NCBI GenBank assembly: GCA_001599815.1
Contig: BCIA01000003.1
Coordinates: 558,001-622,000 of the forward strand
Direction: 5' to 3'
Length of the DNA: 64,000 nt
Source: Furcasterigmium furcatum
Lineage: Eukaryota; Ascomycota; Sordariomycetes; Glomerellales; Plectosphaerellaceae
The notes beneath the pieces are model-generated. The model saw only the letters and a list, made by a program, of their open reading frames with translations. It had not been told where the DNA came from and did not search any database. Position numbers and translations under genes: made by a program. Positions within the stretch are counted from its first letter, which is position 1. Each line of letters starts with the position of its first letter. Shown here piece by piece: positions 22,283 through 32,791 of the stretch.

Positions 22283-23545
22283 ATGAACGCTGCTCGCCTC
22301 GGCGCATCCATTCCGAGACTCTTCTCCCGCACCCGTCTGATCACAGCACCATCGTTGACCAACAGGAACTTCACTCGCGGTATGGCGACATCGATGGCGT
22401 CGGGGTCTGGCCTCAACAAGTATGCCGGCAGGGTGGTTACCCTCAACACCGGGCACAGGATGCCTTCTGTCGGCCTGGGCACATTCCAGGACCCAGATGA
22501 ACAGGAGATGTCCGTGTATACGGCTATCACAAACGGATACCGCCACATCGACACCGCTCACAAGTAGGTCGTCTCGTCTCGCATACTGCTTTGGAATGCA
22601 GAACATGGGCGGGTTTACTGACCTCCCCAGCTACGGAACTGAAGTGCAGGTCGGCAAGGGAATCAAGCGGAGCGGCGTTCCCCGAGACGAGCTCTTCATC
22701 ACGACAAAGCTGTGGAACAACGCCCATCACGTCGACGACGTCGCGCCCGCTCTCGACGAGTCCCTCCGCGACCTGGGCGTCGACTACGTTGACTTGTATC
22801 TGATGCACTATCCTTGCTCGTTCAGGCGGGGACCTGATTTCCTCCCCTTCGGCCCAGATGGGAAGATGATCACGGAGCCGACGCACTTTGTCGACACGTG
22901 GAAGGCGATGGAGAAGCTGCTGGAGAGCGGCAAGACGAGAGCCATCGGGGTTTCAAACTTTAGCAAGCTGGAGCTGGAGCAGATTCTGGAGCACGGCAGT
23001 GTTGTAAGCAGCCTCACCCCTCACAGCGCAACCTAAGACTCCCTCACTTGATACTATTGCTGTCTGCCGCCCGTTCAGTGTGCAATAGCTAACTCCAGCA
23101 GGCACCTGCCGTTCACCAGACCGAGCTCCATCCCTACCTCCAGCAAAAGGACTTCGTCGACTGGCACGCAGAGAAGGACATCAAGATCATCCAGTTCAGC
23201 CCCTGCGGCAACCTCAATCCCTTCTACCGGGACGTCTCCTGGGCCAAGGGCGTGGCGCAGATGACGCGCCTGATCGACCACCCGATCCTGCTCGAGGTGG
23301 CCAAGAAGCACGGCAAGTCGCCCATCCAGATCGCGCTGGCCTGGGGCGTCGCCAACGGCCGGTGCGTGATCCCCAAGAGCACCATCGAGTGGCAGATTCG
23401 GGAGAATGCCGAGGCCGATTCCATTGCGCTGGACGAGGAGGACATGCGGGAGATTGCCAAGATGGATCGCAAGGCGAGGTTCAACGACCCGAGCACCGAC
23501 TTTGGGTACAAGCTCTATGTTGGGCTTGATGGAGCTGCGCCTTAG
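22283..23545 (+). CDS. Aldo-keto reductase, 365 aa, with possible mitochondrial presequence
   Basis: Exons 22283-22563, 22631-23003 and 23102-23545. Splicing restores TAHNYGTE, which carries the catalytic Tyr. The tetrad is complete: Asp in YRHIDTAHN, that Tyr, Lys in FITTKLWN and His in LYLMHYP. The NADPH-binding IPKST with R(E)NAEA is also present. The first ~33 residues are rich in Arg, Ser and Ala without acidic residues, like a mitochondrial targeting sequence. Internal in-frame Met residues follow at about 34 and 38, so a second, cytosolic start is possible. Typical members reduce aldoses or sugar aldehydes to alcohols, in line with the sugar-metabolism context. Confidence 0.9.
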
Positions 23546-24040
23546 GGAACTTGATAGACGGACCGGCATCGGAAGTATTACGGGTTGTAGGAGGAGTAGT
23601 ATTCCTTCCATAGACGCTGGGTGTCCATGCCCTCCCACCTTCATTCCAATAGAACCCATGGACTCACACGCTACATGCTATCCCTCATTTTGTGACTATA
23701 TGTACGCATCCGTTGTTTTGGCACGTGAGCAACGAACATACCAGGTAGATTAAGCTACCCGCAGGAACCATTAGAAGCCGCTTGTCGTCACCGACTTGTG
23801 GGCGACGTGGGAAGACGATGTAAACTCCATGGAAGTGGGAAGGATAGAATTCCCCCATTTGGAACTCCGGGCAACCCCACCTTCTCCTCGCCCCATCGCT
23901 GGCTCTTTTAGGTAAAATCCGACGTAACCTCACAGCATCGGTCGCGTCGCCGACGACAGATGTAAAAGGGCGGGGAAGGGGAGGGCAAACGAACCAGAAA
24001 GAGCGAGAATTATGCCGTAGCCCATCCTACTGCACCCAGC
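23546..24040. promoter_or_regulatory. Promoter of the SDR at 24041
   Basis: Contains GGTAAAATCCGACGT at 23911-23925, 115 bp before the ATG. It differs by one A from GGTAAATCCGACGT at 20562-20575 in the SDR/SDR bidirectional promoter. No gene seen. Confidence 0.45.
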
Positions 24041-24826
24041 ATGGCGGACCCCCAGAAGCAGTTCGCCACGTACCCCAGCCTGGCTGGCAAGACGGTCGTC
24101 GTCTCCGGCGGAGCAACCGGCATCGGCGGCTCCACGGCCGAGGCCTTCGCCCGCCAGGGAAGCCGGGTAATCATCCTCGACATCCTGAACGATGCAGCCG
24201 CCGCGCTCATACAGCAGCTTACTGCCGCTGGCGTCGCGCACGCCCCCGTATTCCACCACTGCGACGTGACCGACATCGACGGGGCGGTCAGGCCCGTCGC
24301 CGCGAAGATCCTGGCCCAAAGCCCCCAGATCCACGGCCTCATCAACAACGCCGCAGCCGACAAGCGGATCGCCACGGAGGACGTCTCATCGGAGGAATGG
24401 AACCGCGGACTCGCCGTCAACCTGAACCACGTCTTCTTCCTCACACAGGCGCTCATGCCGGGCCTCGTGGCCGCGGAGTCATCGTCCGTGATCAACATGG
24501 GCAGCATCAGCTGGGCGATCCCCGCGACGGGGCTGGTTCCCTACGTGGCGAGCAAGTCGGCCATCGTGGGACTCACGAAGACGCTGGCGCGGGAGTTCGG
24601 GGCGCGGGGCGTGAGGGTGAACAGCATCATGCCTGGGGCAATCGCCACGGAGAGGCAGAGGAGGGATGTGATTACGCCAGAGTATGAGGCGCATGTTCTC
24701 GAGAGGCAGGCGCTGAAGAGGGTGCTGCAGCCGGATGATGTTTCACGGCTGGCGCTGTGGTTGGTTGCGGATGATGCTTCGGCCGTGACGAGCCAGAGCA
24801 TGGTCGTAGACGGGGGGTGGATTTAA
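24041..24826 (+). CDS. SDR-family dehydrogenase, 261 aa
   Basis: Single-exon classical SDR. Motifs in order: SGGATGIGG (cofactor), HHCDVTD (adenine ring), LINNAAADKR, Ser in NMGSISW, YVASKS (Tyr/Lys), and the C-terminal VDGGWI. The length is typical. The closest general types are the 3-oxoacyl-ACP-reductase-like sugar dehydrogenases (L-rhamnose, L-fucose, D-galactose 1-dehydrogenases), which oxidise an aldose to its lactone. This assignment is suggested mainly by the lactonase that follows in the same direction at 25098. No signal peptide, so cytosolic. Confidence 0.88.
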   Translation: MADPQKQFATYPSLAGKTVVVSGGATGIGGSTAEAFARQGSRVIILDILNDAAAALIQQLTAAGVAHAPVFHHCDVTDIDGAVRPVAAKILAQSPQIHGLINNAAADKRIATEDVSSEEWNRGLAVNLNHVFFLTQALMPGLVAAESSSVINMGSISWAIPATGLVPYVASKSAIVGLTKTLAREFGARGVRVNSIMPGAIATERQRRDVITPEYEAHVLERQALKRVLQPDDVSRLALWLVADDASAVTSQSMVVDGGWI

Positions 24827-25097
24827 TGCATAGAGATGGAACAAGCGGAAAATGTGGTGAAGGAGAAGGAGATGGAGATAAATGAAGCTATTTCTACAAT
24901 TTTGCTGGTATCTGAGGAGTGTGATGCATGTCGAGGCTCACCACGTGCCATTTTATGGTCATGAAGTCCTGGCGTATTCTTTGGCATATAAAGTCCGCTC
25001 CCTCTCCCGAATTTTGCTTCCCCGGTCATCTCGCCTTCTTCCTCACTTCACCCCCATCATCTAGTCACTACTACAGTCACGTAGTCATCTCTCCACC

Positions 25098-26287
25098 ATG
25101 GCTGAATTGCAAGTCTTTGAGGTCACCGAGGTAAGCCGGACCTTTGTCAACATTCCCCTTCCTGGCACCAAAGGAGAGTATTGACGAAAGCAACACAGCC
25201 ATTCCTGGATCTGAACTGCGGGTTGGGTGAGAGCCCGTTCTGGGAGGAGGAAGATAATGTGCTCCGCTTCGTCGACATTGTCCACAAAAAGGTCTACCGA
25301 GTCGACCTCGACAAGGGACCATCATCTCTGCAGCAACACCAGTATGACAGTGCAGTTTGGTAAGCACGTCTAACATCGATGTTCTCATGCAGGAGATGGA
25401 CGTTTCGAATGACAAGCTTGACCAGCATCACTGGAAAACTGGCCTCGTCGAAGAATGAATTCATCTTTGGCGGCAAATACGGCATCGGTATCGGCGACAA
25501 GAACAGCAGCAAGACCAGGCTCCTCAAGTCATACTGGTCGGATGAGGAGAAGAAGGGAGGGAAAGACGCGCGGATGAGGGCAAACGATGGGTCCGTCGAC
25601 AGCAAAGGCCGATTCTGGGTGAGCACGCTGGTCGATCCAGAGACGTCCCAACGTGCTCGCGGCGGCGAGGGTGAGATGAGACTTGATGACGATACGTTCC
25701 CGAATAATAGCTGAGTCTTACAGGCCACCTCTTTCGTCTCGACAACAACGGTCACCTCGATCGGGTCCTGAGCGGGCTCACCATCCCGAACGGCATGAGC
25801 TGGTCCAAGGACAACAAGATACTCTACTTCACAGACACGGCGGAGGGCACGGTATACTCCTACGACTTCGACGAAGAATCGGGGAGTATCTCCAACAGGA
25901 AGGTCTTCTTCACCGTTGAGGGAGACGGTGGGCCCGATGGCCACGCCCAGGACGAGGAGGGTAACCTCTGGATCGCGGTCTGGGGCCACTGGAAGGTGGT
26001 CAGGGTGAACCCGAAGGGCGACGTCACGGCAGAAATACGTCTGCCAACGCGCTGCCCAACAGTGAGTGATCTTCAGCTCAATCTCAGAACTGCTCTCCCT
26101 GTTTCGTGGAGAGGTGAGCTAACTTGGCAAGGCTGTTGCTTTTGTGGGCGAGGAGGTTTACATCACCAGCGAACGGGAGCACGAGCCGGACAAGTATCCT
26201 GACAATCTGAAGTATCACGGCGGCGTATTCAGATGTCGAGTCGGCGCAAGGGGACAGAGGGCTAGGGCGGCTATCATCCAGGAGTAA
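25098..26287 (+). CDS. SMP-30/gluconolactonase-family lactonase, 310 aa
   Basis: Exons 25098-25130, 25199-25359, 25426-25670, 25724-26061 and 26132-26287; the total is in frame. Six-bladed propeller motifs are visible: GLGESPFW with the metal-binding Glu near the N-terminus, a second-blade ANDGSVDSKGRFWVST, IPNGMSW with the Asn ligand, and PDGHAQDEEGNLWIA with the Asp ligand. Family members hydrolyse sugar-acid lactones (glucono-, L-rhamnono-, L-arabinono-lactone) using one divalent metal. The 25360-25425 intron end is the least sure: CAG at 25425 gives CITGKLASSKNEF, while an earlier CAG at 25392 also stays open. It follows an SDR, as expected for a dehydrogenase-lactonase pair. Confidence 0.85.
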
Positions 26288-26422
26288 GTAGTCCCATTGT
26301 CGATCGGTACTTTGTAGTAAGAAGCCCAGCACACGACGCGGAGAACCTGTTGTCAGAATTCACGGGGAACTACAGCAAGTCTTGTTGCATCGAATTCAAT
26401 AATTACTCGCAATTTGGTTATG

Positions 26423-27375
26423 CTAAGCGCTCCCCAATGCTGACCCTGGCGCCTTGCCGCTCGAGCAAACAATGTCCATATGCCTTGCCATACTCGCAGC
26501 CACGACATCAACGCCCTCCTCGAGAAGCTGCGTAAACGGGACCTTGTTCACCTTCTCCTCCATGTGCGCATAATACTCCATCAAAATGTCCCGGTTGACG
26601 TTGATCTTGGTGATACCATACGAGATCAGCTTCCGCGTCAGCTCCTGCGGAAACCTGTTCACGCCATGCAGCACCACGAGGACACCACCCGCCGTTGCAA
26701 TGTCATGGATGCGGGCCAGCCTGTCCCATTCCAGGATGACGCCGCGGGGGCCATACTCGCCGTGCACGTTTCCGAACGCGGGGGCCAGGAAGTCCACGCC
26801 CGACAGGTGTACGAAGTCCCGCGTCTCGTCGTCCGTGGTCATCGTCCCGCTGAGGTCGGCCGTGTCCGCGATGCCGTCCTCACCGCCCTCGATGCGGCCA
26901 GGCTCGGCTTCTACGGCCTTTCCCCTGGCGTGACAGTACGCGGCCAGCTCTGTGGTCTTGGAGAGATTCTCAGCCTTGGGGTGGTGGGACATGTCGACCA
27001 TGACGGAGTCGAAGGGGAGGTCGCAGGCCTGCTTGACGAGGGCTTCGTCCTGGCAGTGGTCGAGATGCACCGAGATGGGGACCGTGGCTTGCTTGGCTGC
27101 CTGAGCGGCCGCGTGGACCAGGATGCCGTTGGAGAAAGTCACTGCCCAGGGAAAGAGCTGGATGATCAGGGGGGACCGTTTCTGCTCGGCGGCCTTGACG
27201 AAGCCGAGGATGTGCTCAACATTGTAGCTGTTCCCTGCCTGTTAGAGGAGGAGCATGAAGGAGAGGACTGCTTCCATAGGACTCACGCTATTGCGGCTAG
27301 AACGCCGTACTTGCCTTCGGCGGCAGCCCGCAGGATCTGCACCGTCTTGTTGTTCTCAAGTGACTGTCCTGGCAT
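26423..27375 (-). CDS. Class II (zinc) aldolase of the FBA/tagatose-bisphosphate type, 297 aa, altered phosphate loop
   Basis: Exons 27375-27287 and 27227-26423; splicing gives LAAIAYNVEHILGF. The class II chemistry is intact: catalytic Asp and a Zn His in VHLDHCQD, Glu in EAEPGRIEGGEDG, a Zn His in GNVHGEYG and a Zn His in VLHG. The loop after the last His is HGVNRFP, where fructose- and tagatose-bisphosphate aldolases have HGGSG(I/L)P, and the following INV.T motif reads INVNRD. Gly, Ser and Thr of these motifs bind the substrate phosphate, so this enzyme may use a non-phosphorylated substrate (inference). It is divergent from the LtnD-type dehydrogenase at 27934. Confidence 0.85.
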
Positions 27376-27933
27376 GGCTGGAATGTGAAGCTGGGAGGGC
27401 AATGTTCGCCCTCTTCCAGACGCTGCCCGTTCGCACGGTCGATCCTCTTTAACGGGCAGTGGCCTTTGACCTTTGCCGTCTCCGAGGTCAGGATTGGTGC
27501 CGCGTCGATGATGTGGTGGGGCCAGGGATCGGAGAAACAAACGACTTGGACGGACCACAACTTGAAGCTTCGGAGATGTCCCAAAGCGGTAATTTCGAGA
27601 AAACCAACAACGTAACTTCGAGCAGACCATGGCGAATGTCTCCCTATCCTCGGGTCTCCATGAAGTTTCTCCTCATTAGCCGTAGCTTGATACTAAATTG
27701 CTACGACCGTCCCGGACTTGCCAAAGAAAGAGCCGCGTCGTCGATCGAAGAGATGATCGAAGCATGTACATCAATAATACTTGACGTGCAATTACTGCTC
27801 AAGCCGACACATACATATGCATGATGAATGGACAAAGATAAACCGGTGAGAAATATCTCCGTTAACTACCGAGCTACACATCAATACCCTTGATCCAAGT
27901 TCACTGCACCGAAGCAACAAATATCGCACCACT
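27376..27933. promoter_or_regulatory. Bidirectional promoter, aldolase / LtnD-type dehydrogenase
   Basis: 558 bp between divergent starts. CGGTAATTTCG at 27587-27597 resembles the CGGTAATTGCCG at 20545 in the other bidirectional promoter of this cluster. No gene is seen in the region. Confidence 0.4.
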
Positions 27934-29387
27934 ATGGCTCTGCCAGAAGTCGGATTCCTCGGCCTCGGCGCCATGGGAGGCGGCATGGCCAAGCACCTGC
28001 TCAAGAATGGCTTTTCCGTCACAGGCTTCGATGTCTTCCAACCCTTGGTCCAGATTCTCACGGGAGCAGGCGGCAAAAGCGCATCCAGCCCCCGGGAAAC
28101 CGCCGGGGCATCGGACGTGACCATCGTCATGGTCACGAGCGCCGCGCAGGTATCTTCCGTTCTCTTCGACGGGGAAGACGCCCTCGTGCACGGCCTGCGT
28201 CGCGAAGCCGTCATCGTCGTCAGCTCAACCGTGCCGCCCGCCTTCTGCGAACAGGTGCGCGCCCGGCTGGATGGGGAGTTCGCCCGGGCAGATGTCTTCC
28301 TCCTCGACTGTCCCGTATCTGGCGGCACAACGGGCGCGGCGGCCGGGACGCTGTCCATCTTCAGCTCCGGGCCGGCCGTAGGCCTGGGCAAGGCTCGGCC
28401 GGTGCTCGAGTGCCTGAGCTCGAAGCTGTACGAGATCCCGGGCGGCGTCGGGGCCGGCTCCAAGGCCAAGATGTGTCACCAAGTCATGCCAGAGGTCGAG
28501 ATCGCGCTGGCCAACGAGGCGGTGGCACTCGCTGCCAGGGCCGGACTGAACACGCGGGAGGTGTTTGACGCCGTGCAGGCCGGGGAGGGCTGGAGCTGGA
28601 TCAATGGGAACAGGATCCCGCACATGCTGGAGGGCGACGCGACGGTGTACTCGGCCATTCCGAACAGCCAGAAGGACTCGGTAAGCAGTGTCTATCCACG
28701 AACGGGGGCGGCATCATGCATCCATGATCATGTAATGTTTGTGAAGCTGACGGGAATCCCCCTTGTCTCTAGTCCATCATCGTCAATGAATCCCGCTCAG
28801 GCTCTTTCCCCGTGCTCCTGGTCGCCATAGCCGAACAGGCCTACCAGGCCGGAATACACGCCGGATGGGCCAAAGACGACGACTCAACTCTCTGGCGGCT
28901 CTATCTCCCCGGTTATCCGGATGATGCCGTGCACCAGATGACCAAGCCAGGGTGCACGCTCATCCCTCGCCAGGAGACCGTATCAGTCCAGGATGTCATC
29001 GACATTTTCGTGGGGGGCCATCTCGCGGCGGCCGTCGAGGCAATGGGCTTCACGGAAGCCGTGGGGCTCGACACCGACGTCATGTACGACATCATCAGCA
29101 AGGCCGCGGGATCAAACGCGCAGTTCGTGCGGCTTGTGCCCAAGATGAAGAAGCCTGCCTGGACGTTGCGGGACGTTCCGGAGGCCAGAGGCGTGTGCGA
29201 GAGGCTGGTAAGTTGGCCGTCCGTGCCGTGTCCTGCACTGGTAGTACCAGTTACTCCAAATGATTTGCCTTGGACTGACGATGTATCGGTCTAGGAATCC
29301 GCGTTGCAGAAGGCTAATTCTATCGGGGCGTCGCTTCCGATGGCAGCGGCGTCGTTGCAGCTCATGAAGCTGCATCTCCAACAATAA
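27934..29387 (+). CDS. LtnD-type beta-hydroxyacid dehydrogenase (L-threonate-dehydrogenase-like), 424 aa
   Basis: Exons 27934-28680, 28773-29207 and 29295-29387. NAD-binding GFLGLGAMGGGMA lies at residues ~6-18, substrate motif DCPVSGGTTGAAAG near 125, and catalytic Lys in GAGSKAKMCHQV. The His-Gln after the Lys (rather than Asn-Asn) and the segment AGWAKDDDSTLWRLYL match the L-threonate/D-erythronate dehydrogenase (LtnD) subfamily. After that ~300-residue enzyme comes an extra ~110-residue all-helical domain resembling a second NAD_binding_11 domain. In many fungi and plants the same dehydrogenase and repeat domain are fused to a DUF1537 kinase and a class II aldolase; here it stands alone beside a divergent aldolase gene, without the kinase. 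Expected: NAD-dependent oxidation of a sugar acid. Confidence 0.85.
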
Positions 29388-29557
29388 CTGTGGTATTGAC
29401 AATGGAAAGGGGTCATGTACTTGGCAGTACTTGGTAACACGAAGGTCTTGGACGGCTTCACTAGGTTGCCTCTTGATTCGAAGGTCAATATTTCCCAGAC
29501 TGATCCGAGACCTGCCCTTGTTCACCATTCATGACATGAGTTCGCATCGCAGCCTCA

Positions 29558-32513
29558 TCACACCTGATCTATCCCCGGCCGCCGAGGAATACTATACCTG
29601 TTCACAATACCCGCGTCTCCCAGACCCGTAATCCGGTGCATGTCATCATCACGCTCCTCCGCTTCGTCCCCTTCTGTCCCCGGCTGGCCCCTATTCTCTG
29701 CGCCTCCTCTGATCCCTTCCCACTCCCCGCCGTGCATGGACGACCGTCGCTTCTGCTCCACGACCGCCACCACGGACCTCACACCTCCGAAATAACTCGC
29801 TTGGTCTTTCAGCCGGCGGTAGAGAAACTCCAGGTCGGTACCGGCGGCCATTCCCAGCAGCCCCGCCCCGTCGTCGTGGCCGGGTCGTGCCGCCGGCTTC
29901 CGCGGAGAGCCGCTCGCCTCGCCGCCCAGGACGGCAGCTGCCGCCACGAACAGGCAGTGATTGGTGAACGGCGAGGCCAGATAGCTCGTCTTGTCCACCA
30001 GCTCCGCGACGGAGAGGATCTGCACCACCTTCTGACATGCCACGACGCTTGTGACGCTAGGCCGCGGCGTCGCCTCCCGGTCCGAGTCAGAATCTCCTCC
30101 CACATCTCTCGGGGCAGTGTTGTTAGAGACACCGGGGGCAGGAAACGCAACCGCGGCCACCGCGCCGCTGAATCCTCCGCTCGCCGAGGGGCGGCGGCTT
30201 CTCTGTGCGTGGTGCAGGCCCTGCCGCGCGTCTCTGGAGTGCGTGTTGGACAGGAGAGCCATGAAGGTGTAGAAGAAGAGGTGAAGCACCAGGAAGACGC
30301 CGGACTGGGCGCTCGGGACGGAGGCTTTGAAGTTATCGATACTAAAGACCATCTCTGGCGGCAGCGCGCCGTATCGCTGGAGGAGGACCTCTCTGATTTG
30401 CGTCAGGCTCTTCTGCCGATCGTCATCGGTGGGGGACGTTGACGAGAGGCCGGAGGGGCCGCGATAGGAGGGCATCCGGTTCAGCAGCTCGACGGCTTCG
30501 GAGAAGTGGATCATGAACCCGACTGATGTAGGGAAGATGACATTCTTCGCGGTGACTTGGAGATCGAAATCGAGCTGCGCGAGCTTCATGTCGTTGTAGG
30601 AGGGGATGGGCACCTCGATCTCGTCGCGGCGGATGGTGGGCGGGCGGCCAGTGACGAGCGAGACGCACACGTCGAGGATGAAGACGGACCAGAACATGAC
30701 GAGGCGGGCCTTCTGCTGATGGATCATGGACTGTGCGTCGGTGAGGATGTAGGTTCCGTCCGGGCTGGGCCGCGCGTGGTCGTGGAAGTTGATGTCCGGG
30801 TCAACGTCCGTCTCGGGGATGCGGTGGAAGCCGAGGTCCTGCGCCATCCGGATGGCCATCCCGGCGAACATCCAGAGCCCTGAAGATAGTCATCAGTTGC
30901 ATGCCAGAAGGAAGAATGTGGAAAGAAAGAAAAGGGAGCGGCATACCCGCTTCGTTCCGATCCCCAAACTCGGCCCAGGCCAGTATCAACAGTCCCGCCA
31001 CGACCTCCGGCGCGGGAATGCTCAGCAGCGGCACGAGCTGCTCCTTCGCCTTGACCAAGAACGGCGCCCCCCGCTGCCAGGGAACGTCGTACTTATCCTG
31101 TAGCGCCACGAGCGGGCCATCCAGCGAGCAGAATCGCACCGTCAGGGCCGCGATGGCGTTCAGCAGGAAGCTCGACGCCTCTTGGGATCGGACATGTCCG
31201 CCCAGGATCTGCGGGTGTAGAAAGGGGAAGTGGCCGCCGAAATTGTCGAAGAATACGTCCAGGACCTGACAGACGATGTCGGGGTGAGGCTTGCGGGACG
31301 TGCGGTCGAAGAGCTTGCTTTCGAGGGAGGCAACGGAGGATGAGGATGAGCTGGGTGTCGGCGTTACCAGTGGACTTGGTGCGAAACCAGCTGCTTGAGG
31401 GGCCGTTGGCGAGATGTCGTCTGATGCTTGGTGGACGTGGTTTTGTGGCATCCCGGCGGCGGCAGTAGTAGTACCACCGTCGTGAGCAGTATGGTGAGCG
31501 GTGGATATGTTTCCGTGACCGTGATGCCCGTCATCTTCCTCCGTGGAGTCCACAACCAGAGCCAGCCTCCTCAGCCCTGGCATCACGGCCGTGGGACCGA
31601 AGCGGCGGTAGTAACGAAGGCGTATCAGCCGAGACTTCGCTGCTGCTGCGGCGGCGGTACCTGCAGATGCAGGGTCACCACCACCACCGATTCCAGGTTG
31701 TGCTGGTGCCGCCGTCGGGCTGAAAGCAGCGGCCTGCGTGATGATATTCTCACCGTCCTGCATGAAGTCGAACCCAAACACAAAGTCCTGCAGGTCTGTC
31801 CATGGCACTGTCTCGTCGGGATACTGATAGATCCCGGCGAGGAACGGATGTGATGATGCGCCTTGTGTGTCGCCGACGCCAGAATCAAAAGCTAAGTCCA
31901 TGCTTGGCGGGAGAATGCCCGCATTGTTCAAGTTGCGCGACGGTGTTGCTGCTGCTGCTGCTACTACTCTGGGTTGTTGAGAGATGGCCCCTGGGCCGTC
32001 GTTTCTGCTGGTCCCATCCGATCCAAGGTCGATATTGGCCGTGGTGGCATCGAATCTTGACTCCTCCTCGCGGGGAGCAGCGCGGCCGGCTTTCTGAACA
32101 CGCGCCGCCCGGCCCAAGTCTGGCGCGTTGGACACATTGATCGCTTTCTCCCCGGTGATGTGCTGCAACTTTCGCCGCTTCCGTCGATCAACCGTGTTCC
32201 ACTGACACTCCAGCCCGGCCTGTCGGCATGGCAGACACCTGGATCGCGCGTCCGAATCTCCGGCCGCCGCCTGAGAGACAGAGACATCCGCTTCGACGCA
32301 CCGGACCTTGCGCGACCGACACATGGCACAGGCGGTCGTCGTCTGGCCCGCCCTCCGCCTGCTGACATCCTGCTGCTGCTGCCGAACGCCAAAGTCGTCA
32401 ACAGTGCAGACGCGGAACGGCGCCTGGGATCGGGCGTCACGGCCGTCGCCCCCGGCGGCGGTCGGGCCGGATCGGGACGATCCCTGCTGATCAGAGTGTG
32501 GTTGAGTGCCCAT
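29558..32513 (-). CDS. Zn2Cys6 fungal transcription factor, 962 aa
   Basis: Exons 32513-30947 and 30879-29558; the 67-nt intron (GTATGC donor) joins FGDRNEAG to LWMFAGMAIRMAQDLG. The zinc cluster has Cys at residues 62, 65, 72, 93, 96 and 103; the loop between Cys 72 and 93 is 20 residues, against the usual 5-12, and is Ser/Ala/Asp-rich. The basic linker DRRKRRKLQ follows. The fungal_trans core runs from about residue 430 (FFDNFGGHFPFLHP) through PPTIRRDEIEVPIPS. Long Gly/Ala/Ser-rich stretches flank it. It lies inside the sugar cluster, convergent with the dehydrogenase at 27934, and is the likely pathway regulator (inference). Confidence 0.88.
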
Positions 32514-32791
32514 TGATGGCCGGAGTATTCAGCGTCAACATTGGACAGATAGTATTAAAGCCGTGGCTTGGGCCTTGAGTACAAGCATGTTCAGGTGTTT
32601 CTGGTTATCGACAATGGATGTTTCTTCTCCAGCTTTGGCGGGTCCCCGATCTCTGCCTCGTCCATCTCCAAGGATGACCCCTGACACGACCCTCGACATT
32701 CCCCTCGCTCACCCGGAGTTACTGATTCTGTTCTAGTCTCGTTTCCTCCCCCGTACTATCCCCGCATCTTAGGCCGTCTTCAACCACCACC
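32514..32791. other. Short intergenic, regulator promoter
   Basis: 278 bp between two minus-strand genes. It should contain the promoter of the Zn2Cys6 gene and the epimerase 3' UTR. No paired CGG site was noticed. Confidence 0.45.

Noticed and set aside
26480..27388. 302-aa open frame on the plus strand
   Set aside because: Antisense to the aldolase, whose zinc ligands and splice sites are clear.
29636..30442. 268-aa open frame on the plus strand
   Set aside because: Antisense to the second exon of the Zn2Cys6 regulator; Arg-rich, no motif.
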